Assembly (NCBI RefSeq): GCF_003965815.1
Contig: NZ_RXOE01000004.1
Location: 310,001 to 374,000, forward strand
Direction: 5' to 3'
Origin: Variovorax gossypii
Lineage (GTDB): Bacteria > Pseudomonadota > Gammaproteobacteria > Burkholderiales > Burkholderiaceae_C
DNA length: 64,000 bases
How positions within the stretch are numbered: position 1 is the first letter of the stretch; every line of letters begins with the position of its first letter. Made by a program: the position numbers and the translations under genes. The notes below the pieces were generated by a model. That model searched no databases. It was not told the origin of the DNA and saw nothing but the letters and a program-made list of their open reading frames with translations. Shown here piece by piece: positions 46,843-54,681 of this stretch.

Positions 46843-48016
46843 GTCGCTGGGCCTCGACCAGGGCGCCCTGCTGCTCATCCGCCGCGCGCTGGCCGAGCGG
46901 CCGGTGGGCGGCGAGCTGCGCGTGCGCGGGAACTCGCCCGACTGGCGCATGCACCTGGAGGCATGGTGCCGCAGCCAGGGGCACGTGCTGCACTTCGACG
47001 CGGCGCAGGAAGAAGCGTTCGTCACGCGCGGCCCGCATGCCGAAGGCCGCTGGCTCGGTGCGCAATCCACGGGCTTCGCGCAGGGCGACGCCGACGGCGC
47101 GCCGGCCGAAGACGCCGCGCCCGGCTGGGGCCTCGCCGCGCGCGGCGCCACAGTGGAGGCCGGCAGCCCGCCCTTCTTCTTCGCGCTGCACCGCCGCGAC
47201 GAGCTCTGGGCCGAGACGGCCGGCGAGCTCTACCGGCAGGCGGCGGCAGCCCAATGGGATCCGGCGACCGCCATCGACTGGGACGCGCCCTTCGAGCTGC
47301 CGAGCGCCGTGGAAGCGGCCGTGGTGCAGGTGATGACCTACCTGATCGAGAACGAGAACGCCGCGCTGCTGGTTCCGGCGCGCCATCTGGGCCAGATCCA
47401 CCCGCACTTCCGCGAAGTGCTGCAGCTGCTGGCGCTGCAGTGCGCCGACGAGGCGCGGCACGTGGAGGTGTTCACGCGCCGCGCCACGCTGCGCGGCCAC
47501 CAGCCCGCGCTGTCGACGGCCGGCGGGCAGGCCTCGCTGCGCACGCTGTTCGACGCGCCCGATTTCTCCATCGCAACCTTCCTGCTGGCCGTGCTCGGCG
47601 AGGGCAGCTTCGTGAACCTGCTCAACTTCCTGCACGCGCACGCACCCGACCCGGTGACCCGGCAGATCGCACGGCTCGCCGCGCGCGACGAGGCGCGCCA
47701 CGTCGCCTTCGGCATGGCGCATCTCGAATACCGGCTCTCGGTGCAGCCCGACTACCAGGTGCGGCTGCGCAACGCCATCGAGCTTCGCTACGACACGCTG
47801 GCCGGCACTGCGGGCCTCAACGAGGAAGTGTTCGACTCGCTGGTGCTGCTGGCGGCCGGCGAGCTCTCGCCTTCAGCCGTCGCGCGCGGCCATGCGGCCG
47901 TGCAACAGTTGCAGCGCGACATGGCGGCCGGCCGTCGCGCGCGCCTCGCGCGGCTGGGCTTCGACCGCGACGAGGCACAGCGGCTGTCCGAACTGCACAC
48001 CCGCAACTTCATGTGA
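46808..48016 (+). CDS. TusA-like domain fused to a ferritin-like diiron domain, in the sel operon
   Basis: A 402-residue protein. Residues 8-63 look like TusA/SirA (DIESLGLDQGALLLIRRALAE, then AWCRSQGHVLHF), but the persulfide-carrying Cys-Pro is replaced by Asp-Gln-Gly. Residues 165-345 form a ferritin-like four-helix bundle with likely diiron ligands in ENEN (181-184), DEARH (214-218), GEGSF (264-268) and DEARH (294-298). The only cysteines are Cys54 and Cys212. Such diiron proteins oxidise or oxygenate small substrates. The ATG at 46808 is the only start that keeps the TusA-like domain. It ends 13 bp before selB. Confidence 0.75.
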   Translation: MAASPIPTIDIESLGLDQGALLLIRRALAERPVGGELRVRGNSPDWRMHLEAWCRSQGHVLHFDAAQEEAFVTRGPHAEGRWLGAQSTGFAQGDADGAPAEDAAPGWGLAARGATVEAGSPPFFFALHRRDELWAETAGELYRQAAAAQWDPATAIDWDAPFELPSAVEAAVVQVMTYLIENENAALLVPARHLGQIHPHFREVLQLLALQCADEARHVEVFTRRATLRGHQPALSTAGGQASLRTLFDAPDFSIATFLLAVLGEGSFVNLLNFLHAHAPDPVTRQIARLAARDEARHVAFGMAHLEYRLSVQPDYQVRLRNAIELRYDTLAGTAGLNEEVFDSLVLLAAGELSPSAVARGHAAVQQLQRDMAAGRRARLARLGFDRDEAQRLSELHTRNFM

Positions 48017-48029
48017 CGACGCACCCACG

Positions 48030-49937
48030 ATGATCATCGGCACTGCAGGCCACATCGACCACGGCAAGACCACGCTGGTGCGCGCGCTCACCGGCGTCGA
48101 CACCGACCGGCTGCCCGAGGAGAAGCGGCGCGGCATTTCCATCGAGCTGGGCTACGCGTACCTGCACGCGCCCGACGGCGTGTCGCTCGGCTTCGTCGAC
48201 GTGCCGGGCCACGAGCGACTGCTGCACACCATGCTGGCCGGCGCGACCGGCATCGACCATGCGCTGCTGGTGGTGGCCGCCGACGACGGCGTGATGCCGC
48301 AGACGCGCGAGCACCTGGCGGTGGTGGCGCTGCTGGGCGTGCGCGAGGCGACGGTGGCCATCACCAAGATCGACCGCATCGACGAGGCCCTGCGCGAGGC
48401 GCGGCTGGCCGAGGTGCGCGCCGGCATCGCAGCCCTGCTCGCGCCTACGCCGCTGGCCGGGGCGCCGATGCTGGCGGTGTCCGCCACGACGGGCGAAGGC
48501 ATCGACGCACTGCGCGAGCGGCTGCTGGAGGTGGCCCGGCAGGAGCACGCGCGCGAGGAAGGCCTGGCCTTCCGCCTCGCGGTGGACCGGTCGTTCAGCC
48601 TGTCGGGCGTGGGCACGGTCGTCACCGGCACCGTCTTCAGCGGCACGGTGCGCGTCGGTGACGAGCTGCGCGTGGTGCCCGGCAACCGCACGGTGCGCGT
48701 GCGCGGCATCCATGCGCAGAACCAGCAGGCCGAGTCGGCGCATGCGGGCCAGCGCTGCGCGCTGGCGCTGGCCGGTGTCGCCAAGGACGAAATGCATCGC
48801 GGCGACTGGGTCTGCACGCCGGGCATCGCGCTTTCCACCGACCGCATCGACGTGCTGCTCACGCTGTGGCCCGACGAGGCCAGGCCCCTGCGCTCGGGCA
48901 CGACGGTGCACGCGCACCTCGGCGCGAGCGACATGATGGCGTCGCTCGCGCTGCTCGATCGCGATGCGCTCGCGCCCGGTGAAACGGCGCTGGCCCAGCT
49001 CGTGCTCAAGGAGGCGGTAGGCGCCTGGCATGGCGATCGCGGCGTGCTGCGCGATGCCTCGGCCACGCGCACCGTGGCCGGCGTGCGCGTGCTCGATCCG
49101 TTCGCGCCGGTGCGCTATCGCCGCACGCCCGAGCGGCTGCGCACGCTCGCGGCCTGGGCCATCGAGGACCGCGCGGCGCGCGTGGCCGCGCTGCTGCACA
49201 ACGCACCGCTCGGCATGGACACCGCGCGGACGGCGCAGGCGCTCTCGCTGTCCGACGAGGCTGCGGTGCCGCTGCCCGGCGATGCGGTGCGCATCGAACA
49301 CACGGCCATCGCGCAATCTCACCTGGACGCACTCGAAGAACAGATCGCAGGCCGCCTCGCGGACTTCCATCGCACCGCGCCGGACGAGGTCGGGCCCGAT
49401 GCGCGCCGACTCAAGCGGCTTGCAGGCCCGCGCGCGGACGACTCGCTCTGGCGCCACGCGCTCGACGACCTCGTCGCGCGTGGCGCGCTGGTGCGCAGCG
49501 GCACCTGGCTGCATCTGCCCGACCACGCGGCGCGCCTCAACGAGGCCGAGCAGAAGCTCGCGCAGAAGCTGCTGCCAAAACTGGCCGACGGCGGCTTCGA
49601 TCCGCCGTGGGTGCGCGACCTGGCCAAAGACTGCGCGGCGAGCGAGCCGATGGTGCGGCAGACGCTCGCGAGCCTCGCGCGGCGCGGCGAGGCCTTCCAG
49701 GTGGTGAAGGACTTGTACTATCCGCTGGCGACCGTGGAGCGGCTGGCAATCATTGCGCGGGATTGCCTCGATGGCCCCGAAGGGCTGCAGGCCGCGAGTT
49801 TTCGCGATGCGACCGGGTTGGGGCGCAAGCGCGCGATCCAGTTGCTGGAGTTTTTCGATCGTGTCGGCTACACGCGGCGGGTGAAGGACACCCACCTGCT
49901 GCGGCCGGATACGTCGTTGTTCGGGGCGAGGCCGTGA
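48030..49937 (+). CDS. selB: Selenocysteine-specific elongation factor SelB
   Basis: A 635-residue GTPase that delivers Sec-tRNA to UGA codons with a SECIS. The G domain shows GTAGHIDHGKTT (G1), RRGISIELGY (switch I), DVPGHE (G3) and TKID (G4). EF-Tu-like domains 2 and 3 follow (about residues 170-345), and four C-terminal winged helices bind the SECIS. Length is close to E. coli SelB (614). The start at ATG 48030 opens MIIGTAGHIDHGKT. selC follows 17 bp after the stop. Confidence 0.97.
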   Translation: MIIGTAGHIDHGKTTLVRALTGVDTDRLPEEKRRGISIELGYAYLHAPDGVSLGFVDVPGHERLLHTMLAGATGIDHALLVVAADDGVMPQTREHLAVVALLGVREATVAITKIDRIDEALREARLAEVRAGIAALLAPTPLAGAPMLAVSATTGEGIDALRERLLEVARQEHAREEGLAFRLAVDRSFSLSGVGTVVTGTVFSGTVRVGDELRVVPGNRTVRVRGIHAQNQQAESAHAGQRCALALAGVAKDEMHRGDWVCTPGIALSTDRIDVLLTLWPDEARPLRSGTTVHAHLGASDMMASLALLDRDALAPGETALAQLVLKEAVGAWHGDRGVLRDASATRTVAGVRVLDPFAPVRYRRTPERLRTLAAWAIEDRAARVAALLHNAPLGMDTARTAQALSLSDEAAVPLPGDAVRIEHTAIAQSHLDALEEQIAGRLADFHRTAPDEVGPDARRLKRLAGPRADDSLWRHALDDLVARGALVRSGTWLHLPDHAARLNEAEQKLAQKLLPKLADGGFDPPWVRDLAKDCAASEPMVRQTLASLARRGEAFQVVKDLYYPLATVERLAIIARDCLDGPEGLQAASFRDATGLGRKRAIQLLEFFDRVGYTRRVKDTHLLRPDTSLFGARP

Positions 49938-49954
49938 ACGACGAATCGAATCAT

Positions 49955-50050
49955 GGAGGGAGATCGCCCCTGGTGGGGCGGCCGGGCTTCAAACCCGGTT
50001 GGTGGCGCCAGCCGTCGCCGGGAAGGTTCGACTCCTTCCTTCCTCCGCCA
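49955..50050 (+). tRNA. selC: tRNA-Sec (anticodon UCA)
   Basis: A 96-nt tRNA with an 8-bp acceptor (GGAGGGAG/CTTCCTCC with one G-U), a 5-bp T stem (GAAGG/CCTTC), a 6-bp D stem (CGCCCC/GGGGCG), a long variable arm, discriminator G and encoded CCA. The anticodon loop CTTCAAA gives UCA at 49989-49991, which reads UGA. The 13-bp acceptor-plus-T helix and long D stem are diagnostic of bacterial tRNA-Sec. TTTTT follows at once. Confidence 0.98.
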
Positions 50051-50179
50051 TTTTTGTCTTGCTCCTTCCCCCTTTGGGGGAAGGCTGGGATGGGGGCAAA
50101 CAGCGCTGGTTTTCTCACAGCGCTTCATCGACCGCCACCTGCCTCCACCCCGGCCCTCCCCCGGGAGAAATGCGGAGAA
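50051..50179. repeat. G/C-run hairpin repeat between selC and selD
   Basis: After TTTTT (50051-50055), CCTTCCCCC-TTT-GGGGGAAGG (50064-50084) forms a perfect 9-bp stem, followed by CTGGGATGGGGGC. A partly degenerate inverted partner (CTCCACCCCGGCCCTCCCCC) ends near 50162. The layout matches 12217-12328. It separates selC from the convergent selD and may end both transcripts. Confidence 0.65.
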
Positions 50180-51247
50180 CTACGGCACCACGTGCAGCGA
50201 GGGCTCTCCTGGTTCGACACGGCCGATCACCGCGGCGCGTGCGAAGCCTTCGTCACGGAAGACCTTCAGCACCGCATCGACCGCTTCAGGCGCGCAGCTC
50301 ACGAGCAGGCCGCCGGAGGTCTGCGGGTCGCTCAGCAGGTTCTGCGTGGTGGCGTGCAGGCCGGGCGCGAGGCTCACTTCCGCGCCGTAGCCGGCCCAGT
50401 TGCGGCCGGAGGCGCCAGTGACGAAGCCTTCGGCGGCCATGGCCAGCACGTTCTCGAGCAGCGGCACCTTCGACCACTCGACGACCGCCCTGAGCTTCGC
50501 GCCGCGCGCCAGTTCGAGCGTGTGGCCGGCCAGGCCGAAGCCGGTGACGTCGGTCAGCGCATGCACGCCGTCGAGGGCCGACAGCGCGATGCCGGGGGTG
50601 TTGAGCTTCGTCGTGTTCTCGATCAACTGCCGGTAGCCGGTCTCGGAGAGCTGCTCCTTCTTGAGCGCGGCCGAGAGCACGCCCACGCCGAGCGGCTTGC
50701 CCAGCACCAGCACATCGCCCGCCTTCGCGTCGGCGTTGCGGCGCACGCGCTCGGGGTGCACCAGGCCCATGGCGACGAGGCCGTAGATCGGCTCGACCGA
50801 ATCGATGGTGTGGCCGCCGGCGATCGGGATGCCGGCCGCGCGGCACACGTCCTGCCCGCCGCGCACGATCTCGGCGATGACTTCCACCGGCAGCTGGTTG
50901 ATCGGCATGGCGACGAGCGCCAGCGCCATGATCGGGCGCCCGCCCATGGCGTAGACGTCGCTGATCGCGTTGGTCGCGGCGATGCGGCCGAACTCGTACG
51001 GGTCGTCCACGATGGGCATGAAGAAGTCGGTGGTCGCGATCAGCGCCTGCTGGTCGTTGAGCCTGTAGACGGCCGCGTCGTCGGCGGTCTCGATGCCCAC
51101 CATGAGCTCGGGCGGGATCAGCCCGCCGGCCTGGTTCTTCAGGATCTGCGACAGCACGCCCGGCGCGATCTTGCAGCCGCAGCCGCCGCCATGCGAAAAA
51201 CTCGTGAGGCGCAGAGGCGCGAGCGGGTTCATGAGCGTTGGGTTCAT
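50180..51247 (-). CDS. selD: Selenide, water dikinase (selenophosphate synthetase)
   Basis: A 355-residue enzyme making selenophosphate, the selenium donor for SelA and SelU, from selenide and ATP. The active-site stretch HGGGCGCKIAPG carries Cys23 (equivalent to E. coli Cys17) and Lys26 (Lys20), so it is a Cys-type enzyme. ADDAAVYRL and the Mg-binding TTDFFMPIVDDP region follow. ATG 51247 is chosen; ATG 51232 is a shorter alternative. It is convergent with selB-selC and divergent from the transporter that may bring in its selenium. Confidence 0.96.
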   Translation of the reverse strand: MNPTLMNPLAPLRLTSFSHGGGCGCKIAPGVLSQILKNQAGGLIPPELMVGIETADDAAVYRLNDQQALIATTDFFMPIVDDPYEFGRIAATNAISDVYAMGGRPIMALALVAMPINQLPVEVIAEIVRGGQDVCRAAGIPIAGGHTIDSVEPIYGLVAMGLVHPERVRRNADAKAGDVLVLGKPLGVGVLSAALKKEQLSETGYRQLIENTTKLNTPGIALSALDGVHALTDVTGFGLAGHTLELARGAKLRAVVEWSKVPLLENVLAMAAEGFVTGASGRNWAGYGAEVSLAPGLHATTQNLLSDPQTSGGLLVSCAPEAVDAVLKVFRDEGFARAAVIGRVEPGEPSLHVVP

Positions 51248-51321
51248 GGGGCGATTATCGAATCGGGCCCGCTTTCTACAATCCCGTCCCTTCCTATCCC
51301 GCACGCACCTGAGGCGCATCC

Positions 51322-52179
51322 ATGAAAAAGACACTCACCCGACTGGCCCTTGCCCTGACCTTCTCCGCCGCGAGCCTCGGGGCCTTCGCCCAGGGGGTGC
51401 TGCGCGTCTCGGCCATTCCCGACGAGGCCCCCACCGAGCTGCAGCGCAAGTTCACGCCGCTGGGCGACTACCTGAAGAAGGAAACCGGCATGGACGTGCA
51501 GTTCACGCCCGTGACCGACTATGCCGCCGTGGTCGAGGGCCTGGCCACCAACAAGATCGACCTGGCCTGGCTCGGCGGTTTCACCTTCGTGCAGGCGCGC
51601 ATCCGCACCAACGGCGGCGCGGTGCCGATCGTGCAGCGCGCGGAGGACGAGGTGTTCACCAGCAAGTTCATCGTGCCGGTGGACAGCACCGCGAAGACGC
51701 TGGCCGACCTGAAGGGCAAGACCTTCGCCTTCGGCGCGCCCTCCTCCACCTCGGGCAGCCTGATGCCGCGCTACTTCCTGCTGCAGGCGGGCATCAACCC
51801 CGAGAAGGACTTCAAGACGGTCGCGTTCTCGGGCGCGCACGACGCCACCGTGGCCTTCGTGGCCGCATCGCGCGCGGAAGCCGGCGTGCTCAACGCCTCG
51901 GTGTGGGACAAGCTGGTGGAGGCCAGGAACCCCAACGCCGCCAAGGTGCGCGTGCTGGCCACCACGCCGACCTACTACGACTACAACTGGACGGTGCGCC
52001 CGGGGCTCGATGCCGCCGTCACGAAGAAGCTGACCGACGCCTTCCTGAAGCTCGATCCGGCCAACCCGGCGCACAAGGAAATCATGGCGCTGCAGCGCGC
52101 GAGCAAGTTCATTCCGACCAAGTCGTCGAACTACGACGGGATCGAGACGGCGGGCAAGTCGGCTGGTCTGATCAAGTGA
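51322..52179 (+). CDS. PhnD-type periplasmic binding protein, putative selenium-oxyanion transporter
   Basis: A 285-residue solute-binding protein with a signal peptide cut after GAFAQ (about residue 24). The mature part starts VLRVSAIPDEAPTELQRKF and contains VTDYAAVVEGLATNKIDLAWLGGFTFVQAR. From memory, public annotation labels this clade a putative selenate ABC transporter binding protein because it is encoded beside selD. The selD/selU neighbourhood here agrees, and no phosphonate-degradation genes are present. The ligand itself is unproven. Confidence 0.85.
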   Translation: MKKTLTRLALALTFSAASLGAFAQGVLRVSAIPDEAPTELQRKFTPLGDYLKKETGMDVQFTPVTDYAAVVEGLATNKIDLAWLGGFTFVQARIRTNGGAVPIVQRAEDEVFTSKFIVPVDSTAKTLADLKGKTFAFGAPSSTSGSLMPRYFLLQAGINPEKDFKTVAFSGAHDATVAFVAASRAEAGVLNASVWDKLVEARNPNAAKVRVLATTPTYYDYNWTVRPGLDAAVTKKLTDAFLKLDPANPAHKEIMALQRASKFIPTKSSNYDGIETAGKSAGLIK

Positions 52180-52189
52180 GCCTGCGCGG

Positions 52190-53005
52190 ATGAGTTTTTC
52201 GCTGGAAGGCGCGGGCGTCGTTCACCCCAACGGCCAGCGCGCTCTGGCCGGCGTGACGCTGGCCGCGCGCGACGGCGAACGCATCGCCGTCATCGGGCCC
52301 TCGGGTGCCGGCAAGACCACGCTGCTGCGCGTGCTCGGCGCGGCGCTGCGGCCCACCGAAGGCGAGGTGCGGGCGCTGGGCGCCAGGCCGTGGCAGCTGA
52401 CGGCGACGGCGCTGAAGAAGCTGCGCGCGCGCATCGGCACCGTGCACCAGTCGCCGCCCATCGCGCCGAGGCTGCGCGTGGTCACCGCCGTGCTCGCGGG
52501 CCGGCTCGGCGAGTGGTCGATGCTGCGCGCGCTGGGCTCGCTGCTGCATCCCTCGGACATCGCCGGCGCCCATGAGGCGCTCTCGCGGCTGGCGATGGAA
52601 GACCGGCTGTTCGAACGCTGCGACCGCCTCTCCGGAGGCCAGCTGCAGCGCGTGGGCATCGCGCGAGTGCTGTACCAGCGCCCTGCATTGCTGCTGGCCG
52701 ACGAGCCGGTGTCCGCGCTCGACCCCACGCTGGCCGACGCTGCCATCGGCCAGCTCGTTGCGCAGAGCGAATCGACGGGCGCCACGCTGATGGCCTCGCT
52801 GCACGCGGTGGACCTGGCGCTGCGCTGGTTTCCGCGCATCGTCGGCATGCGCGGCGGAACGGTGATGTTCGATCTGCCGGCCGCGCAGGTCACGCCCGAA
52901 ATGCTCGATGCACTCTACGCCAGCGAAGGCGGCATCGCGACGCAACGGCCGCTGCCGGCCGGCGCGATGGTGGAGGCGGCCTTCCACCGGCCGGACTGTC
53001 CTTGA
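52190..53005 (+). CDS. PhnC-type ABC transporter ATP-binding protein
   Basis: A 271-residue ABC ATPase similar to PhnC. Walker A is GPSGAGKTT near residue 40, the Q-loop lies in VHQSPP, the signature is LSGGQLQRVGIAR, and Walker B is LLLADEPVSALDP with the switch His in SLHAVD. It starts 10 bp after the binding-protein gene and overlaps the first permease gene by 4 bp. Confidence 0.92.
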   Translation: MSFSLEGAGVVHPNGQRALAGVTLAARDGERIAVIGPSGAGKTTLLRVLGAALRPTEGEVRALGARPWQLTATALKKLRARIGTVHQSPPIAPRLRVVTAVLAGRLGEWSMLRALGSLLHPSDIAGAHEALSRLAMEDRLFERCDRLSGGQLQRVGIARVLYQRPALLLADEPVSALDPTLADAAIGQLVAQSESTGATLMASLHAVDLALRWFPRIVGMRGGTVMFDLPAAQVTPEMLDALYASEGGIATQRPLPAGAMVEAAFHRPDCP

Positions 53006-53838
53006 ACGCCGCAACCAGGGCTGCCGCACTGCGCGATCCGCACGCCGCGCGGCGGCTGGCCGCCTGCGCCGCCGCGCTCGTCATCGCGTGGCCGATGCTG
53101 GCGCTGTCCGAATTCAAGCCGTGGGCACTTTTCACCGGCGGCAATCTCGCGGTCATCGGCGGCTTTCTCGCGGGCTTCTTCCCGCCCGACGGCTCGCCCG
53201 CCTTTCTCGCCCTGCTCCTCAAGGCCACGCTGGAGACGCTGGCCATGGCCACGGCCGGCACCGCGCTGGCGCTGCTGATCGGCGCGCCGCTGGGCTTCGT
53301 GACGACGCGCGCGCTTTCCATCTCGCGCATCGGGCCGGGGCCGGGCCGCGTGCAGGCAGGCATCGTGCGGCAGGCCGCGCGCTGGCTGCTGATGGTGCTG
53401 CGGGCGATTCCGGAGATCGTCTGGGCACTGCTCTTCGTGCGCGCGCTCGGGCTCGGCCCGGCCGCGGGCGTGCTGGCGCTGGCCATCACTTACGGCGGCA
53501 TGCTGGGCAAGGTCTATGCGGAGATCCTCGAGTCGGCCGACACCCGCCCCGCCCGCACGCTGCTCGAATGCGGCAGCGGCCGGCTCGCGGCGCTGTGCTA
53601 CGGCCTGCTGCCGAACACGGCGCAGGAGCTGGCCTCGTACACCGTCTATCGCTGGGAATGCGCGGTGCGCGCCTCGGTGGTGATGGGCTTCGTCGGCGCG
53701 GGCGGGCTGGGGCAGCTGATGGACCAGTCGATGAAGATGCTCAACGGCGGCGAAGCCAGCAGCATCCTGCTGGTGTTCCTGGCGCTGGTGCTGCTGGCCG
53801 ACCTGCTGAGCAGCGCGCTGCGGAGGCTGCTGGCATGA
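53002..53838 (+). CDS. PhnE-type ABC transporter permease 1
   Basis: A 278-residue permease with about six helices and the PhnE-like motif LLECGSGRLAALCYGLLPNTAQELASYTVYRWECAVRASVVMGFVGAGGLGQ in pieces around residues 190-245. The TTG start at 53002 overlaps the ATPase stop (TTGA) and gives MNAATRAAAL. It pairs with the next permease. Confidence 0.88.
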   Translation: MNAATRAAALRDPHAARRLAACAAALVIAWPMLALSEFKPWALFTGGNLAVIGGFLAGFFPPDGSPAFLALLLKATLETLAMATAGTALALLIGAPLGFVTTRALSISRIGPGPGRVQAGIVRQAARWLLMVLRAIPEIVWALLFVRALGLGPAAGVLALAITYGGMLGKVYAEILESADTRPARTLLECGSGRLAALCYGLLPNTAQELASYTVYRWECAVRASVVMGFVGAGGLGQLMDQSMKMLNGGEASSILLVFLALVLLADLLSSALRRLLA

Positions 53839-54638
53839 CGACGAAGACAATGCCTCCGCGCCCGCCACCGTGCTGGCGATGCCGCATCGCCCTGCTGCTG
53901 ATCGGCGCGGCCGTCGTGGCGAGCTTCGTCTACCTGGGCATCGACTATCGGGCCCTGGGCTCGGCGGAATCGCTGCGGCTCATGGGCAAGTTCGTCGCCG
54001 AGTTCTTCCCGCCCGACGTGTCGCCGGACTTTCTCGCCAGGGTCGGGCATGGGGCCTTGCAGACGCTGGCGGTGTCGGCGCTGGGCACCGTGCTGGCAGC
54101 CCTTGCGGGCGCGGTGCTGGCCTTGCCTGCCTCCGGCCGCGCCGGGTGGATGCCGCGCCATGCGGCGCGCTTCGCCCTCAACTTCCTGCGCAGCGTGCCC
54201 GAGCTGGTCTGGGCCGCGCTGATGGTGCTGGCCGCCGGCATCGGGCCGTTCGCGGGCGCGCTGGCGCTGTCGCTGCACACCACGGGCGTGCTGGGCCGGC
54301 TGTTCGCCGAGGCGCTGGAGAACGCGCCGCGCGAACCCGAGCACGCGCTGACGCTCTCGGGCGCGGGCCCTGTCGCCTCCTTCAGCTACGCCAGCCTGCC
54401 CATCGTGCTGCCGCAATGGGTGGCCTACACGCTCTACCGCTGGGAAATGAACATCCGCATGGCGGCCGTGCTGGGCTTCGTGGGCGGCGGCGGGCTGGGG
54501 CAGTTGCTGTACTTCCACCTGTCGATCTTCCAGCAGCAGCAGGCGATGACGGTGCTGATCGCGATGTTCGTGCTGGTCACGCTGGTGGACTTTGCGAGCG
54601 CTCGCTTGCGCAAGGGCCTAGGACCGGCCTACGCCTGA
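53835..54638 (+). CDS. PhnE-type ABC transporter permease 2
   Basis: A 267-residue permease paralogous to the preceding one, with matching PEFFPPDVSPDF-like and YRWEMNIRMAAVLGFVGGGGLGQ segments. Two different permeases imply a heterodimeric channel. The overlap with permease 1 is 4 bp (ATGA). It ends 43 bp before selU. Confidence 0.88.
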   Translation: MTTKTMPPRPPPCWRCRIALLLIGAAVVASFVYLGIDYRALGSAESLRLMGKFVAEFFPPDVSPDFLARVGHGALQTLAVSALGTVLAALAGAVLALPASGRAGWMPRHAARFALNFLRSVPELVWAALMVLAAGIGPFAGALALSLHTTGVLGRLFAEALENAPREPEHALTLSGAGPVASFSYASLPIVLPQWVAYTLYRWEMNIRMAAVLGFVGGGGLGQLLYFHLSIFQQQQAMTVLIAMFVLVTLVDFASARLRKGLGPAYA

Positions 54639-54681
54639 TTGCCTCGGTCGCCGACAATCGGGGCATGAGGTTCCTTCTGCC

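Noticed and set aside
43803..47333. A 1176-codon plus-strand frame across selA and the three following genes
   Set aside because: It is an out-of-frame shadow, Arg/Ala/Gly-rich, overlapping four convincing genes.
50180..51247. SenC-type enzyme of selenoneine synthesis instead of SelD
   Set aside because: The Cys/Lys active-site motif and length fit SelD, and no SenA-like or SenB-like gene is adjacent.
51322..54638. Phosphonate uptake (phnCDE) as the default reading
   Set aside because: There is no C-P lyase, phosphonatase or phosphite dehydrogenase gene in the window, and the genes lie between selD and selU.
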